A DNA stretch of 64,000 nt from Chloroflexota bacterium (GTDB lineage Bacteria > Chloroflexota > UBA6077 > JACCZL01): positions 33,652 to 97,651 of the forward strand of contig JADLFM010000008.1 in assembly GCA_020845495.1 (NCBI GenBank). The letters run 5' to 3'. Made by a program: the position numbers and the translations under genes. The notes under the pieces were generated by a model. It ran no database searches, was not told the origin of the DNA, and saw only the letters and a program-made list of their open reading frames with translations. Positions 61,811-64,000 of this stretch are shown piece after piece. The number at the start of each line of letters is the position of its first letter. Position 1 is the first letter of the stretch.

Positions 61811-63772
61811 CTACAGCGTCGCGGCGGGAATCCAGACGCGCATCGGGCTGGGACCACGATGTGCCCAGGCGTAGTAGGGGATTGCGGTCAGGCGGGCCGA
61901 CGCACGGGCGGCGCGCCGGCCCGGGGCAACCGGGCGGTACAGCCGGTCCTGCCACGACGATGTGTCAACCCGGGAGCCGGAGGCCGCGACGGTCATGATG
62001 CCGCCGAGGAGATCGGGGCGCCAGGATGTTTCGAGCGGCGCGGCGAGGTCGATTTCGAGGTCGCGGAGGGGGGCCGGCTGGTCGACGCCCTCCAGGCAGT
62101 AGACGAGCGGGCCACGCTCGATTGCCACGGCGCCGCGCGTCGACTCGATCCATGGATGCGCCTCGATGAGGCGGGCGGGCATGGCACAGTCGGCCTCCAA
62201 GACGTCACCTGGCCGCCACGTGCGCTCGATACGCAGGTAGCCGTTCGCCTCGGCCTCAGTCGCCGCCTCTCCCGCCGCCTCGACCCGTCGACTCACATCC
62301 TGGCCGTCGATCCAGGCTGATACCGCCTCGCACCAGCCGGGGACACGTAGGCTGAGTGGCCACGATCCACCGTCCGTCTCCTCGACGGTGATACGGACCC
62401 GTCCGCCCCAGGGATAGTCGGTCGCGACACGCAGGGCGATGGTCCGGCCATCCCTGATCTCGGCGACAATTCGACCGGGGACGTACTGGTGAATCTGGAG
62501 TCCGGCCCCGTCGCACGTCGCGACATAATGTTGGAGGGACGCGAACAGCCGCATCACGTTCGGCGGGCAGCAGGCGCAGGAATGCCATGCTTGCCGCTCC
62601 GGGCCGCCACGGTGGAGGTATTCGGGCGCACCGTTGCTCGCGAGCGGGTTGACATAGAAGAAGCGCTCGCCGTCCAGCGACACGCCGGCCAGCACCGCGT
62701 TGTACAGGCAGCGCTCGGCAAGGTCAGCGTAGCGAGCGTCGCCGGTTGCGAGCAGCATCCGCCATGCCCACATGACGGCGGCAATCGCAGCGCAGGTCTC
62801 GCAATAGCCCAGTTCGTTCGGCAATTCGTACGGCTGCCCGAACGCTTCAGCCAGATGGCGCGAACCGGCCCCGCCGGTCAGGTACAGCTTGCGGGTGACG
62901 AGGTCGCGCCACTGCCGCTCCAGCGCCTCGAAGAGCGCCCGCTCGCCGGTCTCGAGGTAGAGGTCGGTGATGCCAGCGGTCAGGTAGAGCGCGCGGACGG
63001 CGTGGCCCTCCATCTCCGCGGTGTCACGGACCGGCACCCGGTCCTGATAGTAGGCGCCGCTGAAGTAGGGGCCGCTGCCGAGCAGGCCGCGCCCTCGGTT
63101 GTCGACCAGCACGTGACTCAGGGTCAGGTATCGGCGCTCGCCGGTCGCGCGGTACAGTTCCACGAGCGCCATCTCGATCTCGGGATGGCCGGGCGTCACG
63201 GCCCGCCGGCCCGGTCCGAACTCAGCGTCGATGTGGTCTGCAAACCGCCGTGCGATGGCGAGCAGCCGATCCTCGCCGGTCGCATGGTGGTGGGCGATGG
63301 CGGCCTGGATCAGATGGCCGGCGCAGTACAACTCGTGTCCGAAGGCGAAGTTCGTCCAACGCTTCCCCGGCTCGACCAGGGTGTAGTACGAGTTGACGTA
63401 GCCATCCGGCTGCTGCGCAGCGGCGATGGCGTCGATCACCTCATCCATCCGCCGCCGCAGAAGGGCGGTCGGCGCGCGCACGAGCTCGTAGGCTGCCGCT
63501 TCGAGCCACTTGTAGAGGTCGGAGTCCATGTAGAGCGGGCCGCGATAGGATGCGCTCGACTGGCCGCCGGCGATCCGCACGTTCTCGACGTTGCCAGCCT
63601 CGACCAGCATCCGGTAGCCGTGGTCGAGTGCCGACGTGCGAACCACCTCCTGCCGTCCCGCCCAGATGCCGCCCTCGATGGTCACGGCGTCGAAGGGGAG
63701 TGTCTTCAGGCGCGCGTGCGGACTATTGGTGGTATCGACCGGGCCGGCCGCTAGCCGCGACGCCATCGTCAT
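61811..63772 (-). CDS. Glycoside hydrolase family 127 (beta-L-arabinofuranosidase-like)
   Basis: A 653-residue enzyme of the GH127 (DUF1680) family. The Zn/catalytic set of HypBA1 is present: E325 and C327 in YCETCAAIA, and C401/C402 in HSCACCPPN. Other marks are SDLYKWLEAAAYEL, QQPDGYVNSYYTL and GHAVRALYLTAGITDLYLETG. It has no signal peptide, so arabino-oligosaccharides would be hydrolysed inside the cell after uptake. GAGGG lies 7 bases before the ATG. Together with the transporters it points to plant-derived glycans as food. Confidence 0.92.
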   Translation of the reverse strand: MTMASRLAAGPVDTTNSPHARLKTLPFDAVTIEGGIWAGRQEVVRTSALDHGYRMLVEAGNVENVRIAGGQSSASYRGPLYMDSDLYKWLEAAAYELVRAPTALLRRRMDEVIDAIAAAQQPDGYVNSYYTLVEPGKRWTNFAFGHELYCAGHLIQAAIAHHHATGEDRLLAIARRFADHIDAEFGPGRRAVTPGHPEIEMALVELYRATGERRYLTLSHVLVDNRGRGLLGSGPYFSGAYYQDRVPVRDTAEMEGHAVRALYLTAGITDLYLETGERALFEALERQWRDLVTRKLYLTGGAGSRHLAEAFGQPYELPNELGYCETCAAIAAVMWAWRMLLATGDARYADLAERCLYNAVLAGVSLDGERFFYVNPLASNGAPEYLHRGGPERQAWHSCACCPPNVMRLFASLQHYVATCDGAGLQIHQYVPGRIVAEIRDGRTIALRVATDYPWGGRVRITVEETDGGSWPLSLRVPGWCEAVSAWIDGQDVSRRVEAAGEAATEAEANGYLRIERTWRPGDVLEADCAMPARLIEAHPWIESTRGAVAIERGPLVYCLEGVDQPAPLRDLEIDLAAPLETSWRPDLLGGIMTVAASGSRVDTSSWQDRLYRPVAPGRRAARASARLTAIPYYAWAHRGPSPMRVWIPAATL

Positions 63773-63877
63773 GTTCCCTCCGAGCCTGGAGCCGTCATGC
63801 AGTCAGCGATACTGGATGATAACCTCGGATCTTCACGCGCCAGAGCGGCTGTTTTTGCCTCTCTCCGCTGGGAGTTC

Positions 63878-63961
63878 ATGGGCGGACAGTTTCGTCAAGT
63901 GCGCGAACGGTGGGAGAAAGGGAAGGCCGGCAAGGTGCCGAACTCCGGACAGTACGGGTGA
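63878..63961 (+). CDS. Candidate very small ORF (27 residues)
   Basis: MGGQFRQVRERWEKGKAGKVPNSGQYG, between the GH127 start and the next gene. The KxPNSGQY motif recalls YjzC-type small proteins. The ribosome site (GGGAG) is only 3 bases from the ATG. Speculative. Confidence 0.25.
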   Translation: MGGQFRQVRERWEKGKAGKVPNSGQYG

Positions 63962-63986
63962 CGAACTCGAACTGAGGAGGAAGGCG

Positions 63987-64000
63987 ATGCCGGCCCAAGC
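63987..64000 (+). CDS. Start of a gene cut by the right edge
   Basis: ATG followed by four codons (MPAQA) at the very end of the window, preceded by the strong ribosome site GAGGAGGAAGG. Product unknown. Divergent from the GH127 gene. Confidence 0.45.

Overview
The window is high-GC, tightly packed bacterial DNA, most likely from an uncultured or soil Chloroflexota lineage (Thermomicrobia-like). This is inferred from: twin-arginine lipoprotein solute-binding proteins with long Ala/Pro/Lys-rich linkers ending in VKRGGTL or a similar motif; many unlinked ABC uptake systems; amidohydrolases, mandelate-racemase, SDR and aldo/keto-reductase type catabolic enzymes; and an LPXTG-type sorting signal. 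No rRNA, tRNA, CRISPR array, prophage or complete insertion sequence was seen. Long antisense ORFs are a by-product of the base composition.

Region 1 (1-3.5 kb): the N-terminal part of a membrane protein cut by the left edge, a VapBC toxin-antitoxin pair, and an LLM-class flavin monooxygenase. Region 2 (3.7-16.3 kb) is the most coherent system. A single nine-gene leftward operon holds an Asp/Glu/hydantoin racemase-family enzyme, two paralogous Tat-lipoprotein sugar-type binding proteins, two CUT1-type permeases, two xylose-isomerase-like TIM barrels and two chlorohydrolase-like amidohydrolases. A GntR/FCD regulator is divergently transcribed. A sigma70-like promoter overlapped by a symmetrical repeat block lies in front of the operon, and an 8-mer from that block recurs at the regulator's own promoter. 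This looks like an uptake and degradation pathway for an unknown nitrogen-containing, sugar-like or cyclic amide compound. Region 3 (16.4-23.6 kb): homocysteine synthase (MetY), a small protein, a BON-domain protein divergent from a primary-type sigma factor, and a GH15 glucoamylase/trehalase-like enzyme overlapping a small membrane protein.

Region 4 (23.8-32.4 kb) is mostly sugar and sugar-acid metabolism: enolase-superfamily dehydratase, phosphotriesterase-family lactonase-like enzyme, PanE-like reductase, PAC2 protein, rhamnulokinase, 6-phosphogluconate dehydrogenase and aldo/keto reductase. Region 5 (32.6-43.3 kb): CBS-pair protein, YhfC-like intramembrane protein, D-threonine-aldolase-like enzyme, secreted alpha/alpha-toroid protein, FluG-like amidohydrolase, two SDRs, an alanine-glyoxylate-type aminotransferase and a TauE exporter. 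Region 6 (43.4-60.8 kb) is built around peptide/nickel-type ABC modules: one SBP-DppB-DppC set, two further SBPs, and a second DppB-DppC pair followed by HyuA and HyuB (ATP-dependent hydantoinase/oxoprolinase). HyuA and HyuB are separated by a small CxxCH, LPXTG-anchored protein. Region 7 (60.9-64 kb): an alpha/beta hydrolase, a GH127 beta-L-arabinofuranosidase and the start of a further gene.

None of the ABC systems has an ATPase gene in the window, so they probably share ATPases encoded elsewhere. A decayed 3' end of an SBP gene lies just upstream of the second DppB-DppC pair, showing that this cassette once had its own binding protein. Short exact tandem duplications (15-40 bp) are unusually common at gene ends and in intergenic gaps, several of them copying a start or stop codon. 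GC-rich hairpins mark several convergent gene ends. Gene calls rest on reading motifs by eye; no database search was possible.
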